This document shows, piece by piece, positions 1 to 8,644 of a stretch of DNA of 63,608 nucleotides (position 1 is its first letter; each line of letters starts with the position of its first letter). The DNA lies in NCBI GenBank assembly GCA_002238685.1, contig MPMV01000024.1, positions 1 to 63,608 of the forward strand, given 5' to 3'. Source of the DNA: a bacterium EF100-94H03 bin56. GTDB lineage: Bacteria > Pseudomonadota > Alphaproteobacteria > SP197. The notes beneath the pieces were generated by a model. The model saw nothing but the letters and a program-made list of their open reading frames with translations, was not told the origin of the DNA and searched no databases. The translations under genes and the position numbers were made by a program.

Positions 1-64
1 ACTCTGCCGATGTCGAGGGAGCCGGTCTGCGTGCGCCGGCCTCGCGCCGGGCGCACGTCATGCC

Positions 65-134
65 GCTGGCCGCTGGCCGCTGGCCGCTGGCCGCTGGCCG
101 CTGGCCGCTGGCCGCTGGCCGCTGGCCGCTGGCT
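65..134. repeat. Ten-copy 7-bp tandem repeat (GCTGGCC)
   Basis: Ten head-to-tail copies of GCTGGCC; the tenth ends in T (GCTGGCT). A 7-base unit shifts frame each copy, so it is not a coding repeat. The last two copies are also the start of the larger direct repeat at 121-187 and 219-285. It resembles a slippage-prone simple repeat, and its copy number may vary between cells or be misassembled. Confidence 0.9.
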
Positions 135-187
135 AATTATATGCGGGCGAAGCCGTGGCGGCGTCAAGCGACGGTTCGCCTGCCCGG
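121..187. repeat. 67-bp direct repeat, copy 1
   Basis: Starts with two GCTGGC(C/T) units, then an AT-rich TAATTATATG stretch and a GC-rich tail ending TGCCCGG. The same sequence recurs at 219-285 with one mismatch (172-175 region, GGTT against GTTT). The copies are 98 bases apart. No coding capacity or known element was recognised. Confidence 0.85.
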
Positions 188-218
188 GCGGGGGCGCGGG
201 GCCCGCGGCCGCTTGCCC

Positions 219-285
219 GCTGGCCGCTGGCTAATTATATGCGGGCGAAGCCGTGGCGGCGTCAAGCGACGTTTCGCCTGCCCGG
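219..285. repeat. 67-bp direct repeat, copy 2
   Basis: Second copy of the repeat at 121-187, carrying only two of the 7-bp units instead of ten. Expansion of the heptamer beside copy 1 therefore probably came after the 67-bp duplication, or was lost from copy 2. Confidence 0.85.
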
Positions 286-1492
286 CCGGAGCGCTGGAAC
301 CGGCGCCCGGCGGTGATGCGTCGCGGCTTTCGACGCCGCCGCCACCGCGGAAGAAAACGGCCGCAAGGGCCGCACGGATGGGGGTCTGTTCCGGTCGCTG
401 AAGGTGCATCGGCTGTCTCCGTATCCGCTGCCGGTCGAAAGGACCGGCGAGATTGTCAGCTGCATTCTATAATGGAGTGATTGTGAGATGACAGTGTGCG
501 AAATGGAAAATTTCGTGTGGATTTCGGCGTGCCTTCGGCCCCGCGCTTCGCCCGCGCATCGCTCCACACGGGCCGTCGTTCGCCAACCGAGCGGGTTCCT
601 TGAAGAGCCGCGGCGCACTGCAACGCGAGGTCGAGGTCCCGGGCAGGCGCATCGCCACGCCGAGCACGGCGGTGGGTGATGAAGGCCCGCACACGCATGC
701 CGACGGTCGCCGCGGTCTCCTTGAAGTCCTGTCATGCGATATCGCTCATCACCGTGCATTGCTTGTGGTGTCGCACCTTGTGCTGTGGTCAGGTTGTGGT
801 CACCGCGACCGGTTGCGTCTGGCCCTGCTTGTTGCGTTCTTGTGGTCATTCGGGAAACCACGTCGTCTCACGGTTCTGTGGTCTTCTTGTGGTCTGGCGA
901 TCAGATCTCGGATGGACGCCCGGCATCGCCATTCAGAGGTGTGGCATCTGCGACCACAAACGGAAGCGTGAGAGCGAAAGGGCGTCCAGAACAGTGAGAA
1001 ATTACCTTGGGTCTACCCAGGGTGAGCGGTCACGGACGATGGCTAATACATCTGAAACACGCAGAACAGCAGGCGTCATGCGTATCGTATATTGAAGATA
1101 GTGTTCATTCCGTAAATGCAACTCTTGATAGAAGTTGAACCGATGTTTTGTGGTTTTCGTGATCGCGCAACAAGGCCGTTGACGGGCAAGCCATCTCTCG
1201 GATAACGTGAAGTATTCGCTAGAGGGAAGATGAGTGGTCCATCGGCGGTTTTCGCGGTGTCATTGTTGACCTGTTGGGTCACACCCGGTGGCTTCGATCC
1301 GGATGACGAGTCGATCAAGCTGCGATGGAACACCGGATCATGCTTCGGGATCCGCTTTTGTTCCGCATCGCGAACAGCGTGATTCATGGCGTGTGCAGAC
1401 CCTTGCCCGTTCCCGGAAAACGTGATCACGGTGCAAGAGCCCCATCACTTGCCCTTGATCGTCGGTGGTTGCGACTTGCAGGACGCTTCGCG

Positions 1493-1888
1493 TCAGTGAT
1501 TCGGCATTACGTTGACGTCTCCGCACCGCAACAGCCGCTTGTCCGCCGTCACCAGCGTCAGGTCCTGCACCTTGGCAGTGGCGACGATGAAGCGATCTGC
1601 AGGATCCTGGTGCTCGAGGTCGACGGTACGGCTGGCGAGCGCCACATCAATGGTGAGCGGAGCCTCTGCGACAGGGGCGACCGACATCGCCTTGTGAAGC
1701 CAACGGCGGGGATCGGGGTCGAGCGCCACTCGGCCGCGCTCGGCAAGACGTAGCGTTTCCCACACGCTGATGGGGGAGATAAGCAGCTCGGCCTCGCCGG
1801 ATCGCAAGGCTATTCTTGTTGAATCACCGAGCTGATCCGGGTCGAGAAGACCCCACAGCCAGATGTGCGTATCAAGCAGCAGCCTCAT
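1493..1888 (-). CDS. vapC: VapC-like PIN-domain toxin RNase
   Basis: 131 residues, a normal size for a single PIN domain. The N-terminus reads LLLDTHIWLW, the first acidic residue of the PIN metal site (Asp6). A conserved Glu follows in SVWETL, and the C-terminal part carries DPADRFIVATA and LVTADK, which supply the other acidic ligands. Enzymes of this family are Mg-dependent endoribonucleases that cut tRNA or rRNA sites. The start codon directly follows the stop of the upstream antitoxin gene (TAG then ATG, no gap), so the two are co-translated. Function as a toxin is inferred from family and context. Confidence 0.85.
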   Translation of the reverse strand: MRLLLDTHIWLWGLLDPDQLGDSTRIALRSGEAELLISPISVWETLRLAERGRVALDPDPRRWLHKAMSVAPVAEAPLTIDVALASRTVDLEHQDPADRFIVATAKVQDLTLVTADKRLLRCGDVNVMPNH

Positions 1889-2125
1889 CTACTTGAGGAC
1901 TTCCCATTCCGAGAGGTCCACCGCAGGCGCGACGAGGTCATCACGGATCTCGCCATCGCCCCGCATAGCGCCGAGCCACTCCCCGGCCGGATATGACGGC
2001 GGCGGCAGAACCTGGGCGACGGGCTTGCCGAAACGGGTCACCAGAACAGGCTTGCGCGTCCTTCCCACCCGGTCGAGAACGGCCAGACAGGTCGCCTTGA
2101 ACTTTGAAATCTGAATCTCTTCCAT
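1889..2125 (-). CDS. vapB: Antitoxin of Phd/YefM (VapB-like) type
   Basis: 78 residues. The beginning (EEIQISKFKATCLAVLDRV) matches the Phd/YefM fold that pairs with PIN toxins: an N-terminal DNA-binding half, with GKPVAQVLP closing the fold, and an acidic C-terminal tail expected to wrap around the toxin. I chose the ATG at 2125 over one 13 codons upstream because it begins at the conserved domain. It precedes vapC without a gap and would neutralise the toxin and repress the pair. Confidence 0.8.
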   Translation of the reverse strand: MEEIQISKFKATCLAVLDRVGRTRKPVLVTRFGKPVAQVLPPPSYPAGEWLGAMRGDGEIRDDLVAPAVDLSEWEVLK

Positions 2126-2126
2126 G

Positions 2127-2155
2127 TTGCCAAGTGTACCATGGTCAATTTGCAA
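2127..2155. promoter_or_regulatory. Candidate vapBC autoregulatory palindrome
   Basis: Immediately upstream of the antitoxin start an 8-base palindrome ACCATGGT (2138-2145) is flanked by TTGCCAA on the left and TTTGCAA on the right, an almost symmetrical arrangement. Phd/VapB antitoxins usually repress their own promoter through such inverted repeats. Assignment rests on position and symmetry only. Confidence 0.35.
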
Positions 2156-2424
2156 GTTCCTCACACGACCTATCGAAGTGTGGGCACAAGCACCACCCGG
2201 AAGTTACGAGGACAAGGTTGTGGAACCACGTGCCAAGAGGCAGGGCGTACTTCTGGCCAGAGGCCGGCTGGATGCGCCCGTACAGGCGGCCATGTTGGTG
2301 GAGCCGGTCGTCCCCGATGCCGACGACCTGCGCTCTCCCGCGTCCACGTCCGTGCGCAACCATCAATGCGCCAATCCTGCCGGGATTACCTGGTCTGTCG
2401 GCGCAGTGCCACCGGCTCGACAAG

Positions 2425-3978
2425 TCAACGCCGCATCAGGGAGGTGGCGATGAAGGCCAGGCAGGGCAGCAGGATGACCAGCAATGTCCAGGTGCCGTAT
2501 CGGGACCAGGGCGTGGGGTGTCCGAGGGGGCCAGGCAGGGCGACATCGAGGATGCCGCTGTGACCGAGCGGCATGCTCGCCACCACCCGGCCCAGGGGAT
2601 CGATGACCCCGCTGATTCCCGTGTTGGCCACGCGGACGACGGGAAGTCCTTGCTCCACCGCACGCAGACGCGCCGTCTGGAAGTGCTGGTAGGGGCCGCT
2701 CGACACGCCGAACCATGCGTCGTTGGTGATGTTGAGGAGCCACCGGGGCGGATGATCCGGATCCGTGATACCCGTGGGAAAGATGATCTCGTAGCAGATC
2801 AGCACACCGAAGTCCGGAAGGCTTGCCACCTGGATGGTGGCTGGCCCGGTGCCCCGTCCCATGTCTCGTCTGCCGGGAGCAATGGTCTCGATCGGCAGGA
2901 TCCCGCGCAACGGCACGTACTCGCCGAACGGCACCAGGCGATACTTGTCATGGAGTGTCACCGGTCCCTTGTTGGAGAAGACAAGGAGGCTGTTGCGTGC
3001 CTCAAGCGCGCCGTCGACTCCGGGGATGGCGCGGATGGCGCCCGACATGATGACCCCTCCCGGCGGGGCCGCGGCGGCGAAGGCAGAGAGAACGTCAGGC
3101 TTGCGCAGGAGTGTGTGGGGAATGGCCGCCTCCGGCCAGATGATGGCGATGGGGGGCTCCCCGGCCGGCGCCAGGGAACTCAGCGCGATCTGGCGGGCAA
3201 AATGATCCTCGAGGAGCGTCCTCTCCCACTTCAGGTGCTGTTCGATATGTGGTTGAACAAGCCGCAGCACAGGACCCGACGAGATGTCCCGGTGCTGCAG
3301 GCGCAGCTCTCCGGCCGCCCAGGCAAGGGTGATGACGGTGATGGACACCACCAGCCCTCCGGCCACCCGGCGGGGGGTGAAGCGGCCGGCGGGCGCCACG
3401 GCGGCGGGAGCCAGTCCCGCGAGTAGGACGATGGCGCTGAGCAGCCAGGGCCCGCCCAGGGCGCCCCCCTGGATGAGGCTGTCGGAGAACGCCAGCGAGG
3501 TGCCCACGAGATTCCACGGGAATCCTGTCAGAAGCCAGCTGCGGACCCATTCCAGGACCAGCCATGCGACGCCGAGAGCGACGATCCGTGTGCGCCGGCC
3601 CGGCACCATGCCGGCGAGGCCCGACGCCACCGCCGGAAAGAGGCCGAACCCGGCGGCGATGACGAGAAGGGCCAGGGGATAGAACCAGGCATGCCTTTGT
3701 GGATCCACCAGGAGGGCGTTGGCGATCCAATAGAACGCTGCAGCCGAAAATCCACAACCGAACCACCAGCCGTCCAGGAAGGCGCCGGCGCCACGCCGGT
3801 GACCGGAGATGAGCCAGGCCAGCCCGCTGAACGCGACCACGGCGCCCGGCAACAGGTGAAAGGGAGGAAGCGCTGCCGCCAGCACGGCGCCCAGGCCAAG
3901 CGCCAACAGCCGGCGGCGCCAGCCGGCAAGCGCTGTCAGCCGTGCAATGCCATCGCTGTCAGCCGCGCTGGCTGGCAC
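2425..3978 (-). CDS. lnt: Apolipoprotein N-acyltransferase
   Basis: Inner-membrane enzyme that adds the third acyl chain to the N-terminal Cys of lipoproteins, the last step of lipoprotein maturation. 517 residues, the usual length. The N-terminal half (about 25-225) has several hydrophobic segments; the C-terminal half is the nitrilase-like periplasmic domain with the Glu-Lys-Cys triad visible as Glu283 (IIWPEA), Lys345 (HDKYRLVPFGEY) and Cys395 (ICYE). It follows corC with a 20-base overlap, the standard lnt-corC order of proteobacteria. Confidence 0.95.
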   Translation of the reverse strand: MPASAADSDGIARLTALAGWRRRLLALGLGAVLAAALPPFHLLPGAVVAFSGLAWLISGHRRGAGAFLDGWWFGCGFSAAAFYWIANALLVDPQRHAWFYPLALLVIAAGFGLFPAVASGLAGMVPGRRTRIVALGVAWLVLEWVRSWLLTGFPWNLVGTSLAFSDSLIQGGALGGPWLLSAIVLLAGLAPAAVAPAGRFTPRRVAGGLVVSITVITLAWAAGELRLQHRDISSGPVLRLVQPHIEQHLKWERTLLEDHFARQIALSSLAPAGEPPIAIIWPEAAIPHTLLRKPDVLSAFAAAAPPGGVIMSGAIRAIPGVDGALEARNSLLVFSNKGPVTLHDKYRLVPFGEYVPLRGILPIETIAPGRRDMGRGTGPATIQVASLPDFGVLICYEIIFPTGITDPDHPPRWLLNITNDAWFGVSSGPYQHFQTARLRAVEQGLPVVRVANTGISGVIDPLGRVVASMPLGHSGILDVALPGPLGHPTPWSRYGTWTLLVILLPCLAFIATSLMRR

Positions 3979-4831
3979 GTCTCACGCGCAGACGCTTGAT
4001 ATGCCGCGGATCGGCGTCGACGATTTCGAATTCGAGCCCCGACGCGTGGGCGATGATCTCGCCGCGCATCGGAATGCGGCCGGCCATCGTGTGGACGAGT
4101 CCGCCGACGGTTTCGATGTCCTCGTCCTTCGATTCGTCCTGAAGTGTCGAGCCGGTCAGGGCCTCGAGTTCACTGACGGGGGCGCGGGCATGGGCGTCGA
4201 TCACGCCACCAGGCTGTTCGACAAGAAGAACCCCGTCTTCGGCATCGTGTTCATCCCAGATTTCGCCGACGATGGGCTCCACCAGATCCTCGATGGTGGC
4301 GAGGCCGTCGATGCCTCCGAACTCGTCGACCACCAATGCCAGATGCGTGCGGGCCGTGCGCATCTTGATGAGAAGATCGACCACCGGCATCGACGGGGGA
4401 ACAAACAGGACTTCGCGCACCAGACTGGCAAGGCTGGGCGCCTGCCTGTCCTCGGGCAGTCTCCAGTGATCGAGGAAATCCCGGACGTGGACCATGCCGA
4501 TCGGGTCATCGAGGGTCTCGCGGTAGACCGGCAACCTGGAATGTCCGGACTTGCGCATGATCTCGACGACCTCGGTGAGCGTCGTCTTTTCCTCGACGGC
4601 GACGATATCGGCATGGGGCACCATGACATCGTCGACCGTGAGTTCGCCAAAGCGCAACAGGTTGGACAGCATCGAGCGCTCTGCATCGGAGAACTCCGTC
4701 TCGCTGCCGTCGTCAGTCTGGAGAAGTTCCTCGACGGACTCCCTCAGGGTGTCGCCGTTGCGGCCGCTGAGCAGGCGGCGCAACCAGCCGGCAAGGCCCG
4801 AAACCGGGGTCTGGGTCGATCGGCCGTTCAC
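3959..4831 (-). CDS. corC: CorC/HlyC-family CBS-domain protein
   Basis: 290 residues. After a variable start comes FGELTVDDVMVPHADI, the typical entry of the tandem CBS domains (about 70-190), including SRLPVYRETLDD and the DEFGGIDGLATIEDL segment; the C-terminal CorC_HlyC domain runs from about 210 to 285. There is no membrane domain, as in the short CorC form encoded next to lnt. The family is linked to Mg/Co efflux and, despite the hemolysin name, not to toxin activity. It shares 4 bases with ybeY upstream and overlaps lnt downstream, so it is one transcript. Confidence 0.93.
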   Translation of the reverse strand: MNGRSTQTPVSGLAGWLRRLLSGRNGDTLRESVEELLQTDDGSETEFSDAERSMLSNLLRFGELTVDDVMVPHADIVAVEEKTTLTEVVEIMRKSGHSRLPVYRETLDDPIGMVHVRDFLDHWRLPEDRQAPSLASLVREVLFVPPSMPVVDLLIKMRTARTHLALVVDEFGGIDGLATIEDLVEPIVGEIWDEHDAEDGVLLVEQPGGVIDAHARAPVSELEALTGSTLQDESKDEDIETVGGLVHTMAGRIPMRGEIIAHASGLEFEIVDADPRHIKRLRVRRASQRG

Positions 4832-5373
4832 ACCGTGTCCAGTAGGTAGGGATCGGGGATTCCAAGGGTCTCGAGCACGGCGCGCTCCATATCCTCCATG
4901 ACACCGGCATCCACGTCCGTCTGGTGGTCGTAGCCAAGCAGATGAAGGGTCCCGTGAACGACGATGTGGGACAGGTGATCGGCGAGCGCCAGGGCCCGGC
5001 GGCGCGCATCGTCGACGATGGTCTCCCGGGCGATGACGATGTCGCCCAGCGCAATGTCGCTGCCAGGTGGAGAACCGGCGGGGCGCCGCAGCCGGGTCCC
5101 CGGTGAGCGGTCGTCGCTGGGGAAAGACAGGACGTCCGTCGGCCGGTCGATGTGCCGCCAGCGCCCATTGAGATCGGCCAGTACGCGGTCGCTTGCCATG
5201 ACAACCGCCATCGTGACCGCCTCTCCTGAACAGGCCACCTGAAGTGTCCGCGTGCAGGCACGTCCCACGATGTCGTCAGCGTCCGGCAGTTCATCCAGCC
5301 AGGCCCCGTCCTCGACCGTGATGTCGACCTGTACCGTCCCTGATCGACTGCAGGCTCCGTCGTCTCCCGTCAT
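4828..5373 (-). CDS. ybeY: Endoribonuclease YbeY
   Basis: Zn-dependent endoribonuclease for 16S rRNA 3'-end maturation and ribosome quality control. 181 residues, slightly longer than the E. coli protein because of an N-terminal tail. The zinc motif HGTLHLLGYDH is intact (His140, His144, His150), preceded by TDVLSFP, the conserved substrate-side segment. It overlaps phoH and corC by 4 bases each, so translation is probably coupled along the phoH-ybeY-corC-lnt series. Confidence 0.95.
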   Translation of the reverse strand: MTGDDGACSRSGTVQVDITVEDGAWLDELPDADDIVGRACTRTLQVACSGEAVTMAVVMASDRVLADLNGRWRHIDRPTDVLSFPSDDRSPGTRLRRPAGSPPGSDIALGDIVIARETIVDDARRRALALADHLSHIVVHGTLHLLGYDHQTDVDAGVMEDMERAVLETLGIPDPYLLDTV

Positions 5374-6362
5374 GGTGCGTCCCGGTGGTCGTCCGCATCC
5401 CAGGCGCGGACGATCTTCGCCACCAGCGGGTGCCGGACGATGTCGACATCAGTGAACGTGACAACCTTGATGTCTTCGACGGATTCGAGGATGCGCACGG
5501 CATCGGCCAGTCCGGACACCTGGCCTTCCGGCAAATCGACCTGTGTGAGATCGCCGGTCACCACCATGCGTGCATTCTCGCCAAGACGCGTAAGGAACAT
5601 CTTCATCTGCATCCGCGAGGTGTTCTGGGCCTCGTCGAGAATGACGAATGCGTTGGACAGTGTACGTCCGCGCATGAAGGCCAGGGGCGCCACCTCGATG
5701 TCGTCGGACGCCAGCCGGCGATTGGCCTTGTCGGCCGGCATGGTGTCGTAGAGTGCGTCATAGAGAGGACGAAGGTAGGGATCGACCTTTTCCCGCAGGT
5801 CGCCCGGCAGGAACCCGAGCCGCTCACCGGCTTCCACCGCCGGGCGCGGCAGCAAGATACGAACCACAGCGCCCGCCCCCAGCATGGCGACGCCGCCCGC
5901 CTCCAGCATGGCGACGGCGACCGCGACGGCAAGATAGGTCTTGCCCGTTCCGGCGGGGCCAAGCGCGAACACCATGGACGATGTCGTCAGGGTCTTCAGG
6001 TAGCGCGCCTGGTTGAGGGTGCGCGCCGAGATGCGCCGTCGCGACGTTCTCACCTCGGTGTTCGAGATCGACGGATCGCCCGCCATTCGAAGCATTGCCT
6101 CGACTTCGGCGGGACCGACGGTGAGGCCGTCCTTGAGGCGACCGTAGAGACCATTGAGAACCAGGACGGCTGTTCCAGCCGGTTCCGCAGGCCCGGCAAT
6201 GCTGACCTGGTTGCCGCGACAGGTCAGCGAGACGCCGAGCTCCTGTTCGATGCGCACGAGGTGACGGTCATGCCAGCCATAGAGAGAGGCCAGCAGGCTG
6301 TTGTCTTCGAAGGCCAGGACACGTGGTGCCGGAGCCTCGTCACTGACTGGAGGTGAGGTCAT
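5370..6362 (-). CDS. phoH: PhoH-like ATPase (YbeZ)
   Basis: 330 residues. Walker A is GPAGTGKT (135-142) and Walker B is FVILDEAQN. This is the cytoplasmic partner of YbeY in RNA metabolism. Just after the Walker A helix, residues 152-159 and 160-167 are near-copies (MLEAGGVA, MLGAGAVV) encoded by a 24-bp tandem duplication at 5871-5918. Relatives I know normally read straight from EAG into the strand leading to LTRPAVEAGE, so this looks like an eight-residue insertion. The start overlaps the miaB stop by one base. Confidence 0.93.
   Translation of the reverse strand: MTSPPVSDEAPAPRVLAFEDNSLLASLYGWHDRHLVRIEQELGVSLTCRGNQVSIAGPAEPAGTAVLVLNGLYGRLKDGLTVGPAEVEAMLRMAGDPSISNTEVRTSRRRISARTLNQARYLKTLTTSSMVFALGPAGTGKTYLAVAVAVAMLEAGGVAMLGAGAVVRILLPRPAVEAGERLGFLPGDLREKVDPYLRPLYDALYDTMPADKANRRLASDDIEVAPLAFMRGRTLSNAFVILDEAQNTSRMQMKMFLTRLGENARMVVTGDLTQVDLPEGQVSGLADAVRILESVEDIKVVTFTDVDIVRHPLVAKIVRAWDADDHRDAP
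5871..5918. repeat. 24-bp tandem duplication inside phoH
   Basis: Two adjacent 24-base units (5871-5894 and 5895-5918) differ at two positions. Each contains AGCATGGCGACG. The duplication is in frame and adds eight residues just downstream of the PhoH Walker A motif. Confidence 0.8.
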
Positions 6363-7765
6363 CAGGCTGCCAGCATCCCGGCCATGCTGTTGGCCCGGGC
6401 CTCGGTGAGGGTGACATCGATCAGTGATCCGAGGTGGCGTTCACCGGCATCGACGTGTACCGCCTGAAGCCAGGGGCTGCGGCCGACGAGCTGGTGGGAG
6501 TACCGGCCCCTTCGTTCAAGGAGCACCGGAACCGTGTGGCCGACGGTGGCGCGATTAAACGTGTTCTGCTGGTCTTTCAGCAAGTGCTGCAGAATTCCGA
6601 GCCTCTCTGCCTTGACCTCGTCCGGCACCTGTCCGTCCGCCGTCGCCGCCGGGGTTCCCGGACGCGGGCTGTACTTGAAGGAGAAGGCCGAGGCATAGGA
6701 AACCTCGCGCACCAGCGAGAGTGTGGCGGCGAAGTCGGCATCGTCTTCACCGGGGAAGCCGACGATGAAATCGCCCGATATGGCAATGTCGGGCCTCGCC
6801 TTGCGAACGGCCGCGATCACACCCAGGTAGTCGGCCGTGGTGTGACGCCGGTTCATCGCCTTGAGAATCCGGTCGCTGCCCGACTGCACGGGCAGGTGCA
6901 GGTACGGCATCAGGCTGTCGATCTCGCCATGGGCGCGGATGAGGTCCCCGGACATGTCCGACGGGTGGGATGTCGTGTAGCGGATGCGCCGGAGGCGATC
7001 GAGCGACGCCAGTTCGCCGATGAGTCGCGCCAGGGTCCATGGTCTGCCGTCGGTGCCCTCGCCGTGCCATGCATTGACGTTCTGTCCGAGGAGGACGACT
7101 TCCACCACGCCTGATGCCAGCAGTGCCTTGGCTTCGTCGAGAATATCGCGGGCAGGCCGCGAGAACTCCGCACCGCGGGTGTAGGGAACAACACAGAAGG
7201 TGCAGAACTTGTCGCAGCCCTCCTGGATCGACAGGAAGGCGACACGGCCAGCGCCGTGACGCCGTGACGGCAGGCTGGTGAAGCGGTCCCGCGCCGGAAA
7301 GTCGGTGTCGATCACCGTGCCGCCTTCCCTGGCGTGGCGCGTGATCAGGTCGGGCAGACGATGATAGGTCTGGGGTCCGACAATGATATCGACAACGGGT
7401 GCCCGGCGCGCCATTTCCTCGCCTTCGGCCTGGGCGACACAGCCGGCCACCGCGATCATGAGATCACCGCCCGCCTCTCGCCTGCGCTCCTTGAGCGCGC
7501 GCAACCGTCCGAGTTCCGAGTAGACTTTCTCGGCAGCCTTTTCACGGATGTGGCAGGTGTTGAGGACGATCATGTCGGCGTCCTCGACGGTTTCCGTCTC
7601 CAGGTAGTCCAGGCGCGCCAGGACATCCGTCATGCGACCGGAGTCGTAGACGTTCATCTGGCAGCCGTAGGTCTTGACGAAGAGTTTCTTGGACAAGCGC
7701 GTCCGGATGTTCCGCTGGCTATCGTCGGGCACGGGGGCCCTGGGCGGTTGTGCAACGTTGTCCAA
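6362..7765 (-). CDS. miaB: tRNA-2-methylthio-N6-dimethylallyladenosine synthase
   Basis: Radical-SAM methylthiotransferase acting on i6A37 of tRNAs. 467 residues. The N-terminal UPF0004 domain supplies Cys35 (TYGCQMN), Cys71 (NTCHIR) and Cys109 (VAGCVAQ) for the auxiliary 4Fe-4S cluster; the radical-SAM motif is Cys184, Cys188 and Cys191 in [16 protein letters not shown]; a TRAM domain closes the protein (about 395-465). The start used is TTG at 7765; a GTG eleven codons further in is an alternative, since conserved sequence begins only near residue 27. Confidence 0.95.
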   Translation of the reverse strand: MDNVAQPPRAPVPDDSQRNIRTRLSKKLFVKTYGCQMNVYDSGRMTDVLARLDYLETETVEDADMIVLNTCHIREKAAEKVYSELGRLRALKERRREAGGDLMIAVAGCVAQAEGEEMARRAPVVDIIVGPQTYHRLPDLITRHAREGGTVIDTDFPARDRFTSLPSRRHGAGRVAFLSIQEGCDKFCTFCVVPYTRGAEFSRPARDILDEAKALLASGVVEVVLLGQNVNAWHGEGTDGRPWTLARLIGELASLDRLRRIRYTTSHPSDMSGDLIRAHGEIDSLMPYLHLPVQSGSDRILKAMNRRHTTADYLGVIAAVRKARPDIAISGDFIVGFPGEDDADFAATLSLVREVSYASAFSFKYSPRPGTPAATADGQVPDEVKAERLGILQHLLKDQQNTFNRATVGHTVPVLLERRGRYSHQLVGRSPWLQAVHVDAGERHLGSLIDVTLTEARANSMAGMLAA

Positions 7766-7789
7766 TCTTCCCTGGATCCCCGATCGCTG

Positions 7790-8644
7790 TCAATGATTTC
7801 GTGCGCCTTGCGCGGGCAGGCGCTCGGCGCGCTTGGTGAGCTTGCGCAGACGCCGCCTACGGCGCGGTGGCAGCCGACCCGCAAGCGCCAGCGAGTGGCC
7901 CTCCCGGACTGCCGCCTCGCAGTGACGCGCCAGGGAGCGCCGGTTGCCGCCGGCTCCGGTCATGGTCGTGGCCGGATGGAACTGGACGACGACCGTCACG
8001 ACTCCCGCCTTCAGCATCTCCCACATGTGGGGAAGGAGGTCCATGTCTCCGTACCAGGCATAGAGCGGACGCATTTCCCGGTCCATCGGCAGGTTGGAGA
8101 AGCGGGTGTAGGAGACAGAAACGGGCTGGACAGTCACTTCCCTTCCTTTCACCTGGTTCTGGGCCGAGGCGAAGAGCGCACTCTTGAAGGGAAGAATCCT
8201 GTTGCCGTCACCGGTGGTGCCTTCCGGAAACAGGATCAACTGATCGCCTGCCTCGAGGCGCTCACTGACGGCGTCCATGTGCTGGCCGATCCGGGTCCGG
8301 CGGCGGTCGACAAAGACGGTGCGCTGAAGTCTGGCGAGCAGACCGAAGAACGGCCAGGTTCCGACTTCCGACTTGGCGACGAAGCTGCCCCGGATGAGGG
8401 CGCCGAGAACGGGAATGTCGAGATAGGACGTGTGGTTGCACACATAGAGACAGGGGCGGTGACGGCAGGGACCACCCCTGACGTCGAGGTTGAGTCCGAT
8501 CAGCCGCAAGACAATGCGGTGGTAGAACTGGGGGAAAGCGTGGCGGCCCTGACGTCCCGCTGCCAGCAGCACGAACTGCACCGGCAGGCAGACCAGGGTC
8601 CAGCCGACATAGAGTGCCGCGCGCGCGAGGCCGACAGAGATCAT
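7790..8644 (-). CDS. PlsC-family acyltransferase, probable OlsA
   Basis: 284 residues with an N-terminal hydrophobic segment (about 8-30), the HX4D catalytic motif in NHTSYLD (His71, Asp76) and the glycerophosphate-binding FPEGTTG at 139-145. The general family makes phosphatidic acid from lysophosphatidic acid. Here the start overlaps the upstream OlsB-like gene by 4 bases, and OlsB-OlsA pairs of this kind make ornithine lipids, so O-acylation of lyso-ornithine lipid is a good guess. Plain 1-acylglycerol-3-phosphate acyltransferase activity remains possible. Confidence 0.85.
   Translation of the reverse strand: MISVGLARAALYVGWTLVCLPVQFVLLAAGRQGRHAFPQFYHRIVLRLIGLNLDVRGGPCRHRPCLYVCNHTSYLDIPVLGALIRGSFVAKSEVGTWPFFGLLARLQRTVFVDRRRTRIGQHMDAVSERLEAGDQLILFPEGTTGDGNRILPFKSALFASAQNQVKGREVTVQPVSVSYTRFSNLPMDREMRPLYAWYGDMDLLPHMWEMLKAGVVTVVVQFHPATTMTGAGGNRRSLARHCEAAVREGHSLALAGRLPPRRRRRLRKLTKRAERLPAQGARNH

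Larger units (their letters stand above)
1..1492. other. Non-coding or decayed left edge
   Basis: I find no convincing gene in this stretch on either strand. Several open frames exist, but their translations are rich in Arg, Pro and Ala with no recognisable domain, as expected of high-GC non-coding DNA. It holds the repeats listed separately, five TGTGGTC heptamers between 784 and 894, and a 20-base inverted repeat at 1004-1023. About 1040-1330 looks clearly more AT-rich than the rest of the window, which could mark a decayed acquired segment. It lies next to a toxin-antitoxin pair, consistent with an accessory patch. Confidence 0.5.

Noticed and set aside
65..134. Possible CRISPR array
   Set aside because: The 7-bp units are contiguous with no spacers, so it is a simple tandem repeat.
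262..861. A 199-codon minus-strand frame at the left edge
   Set aside because: No domain, biased composition and overlaps several other equally long frames; not supported as a gene.
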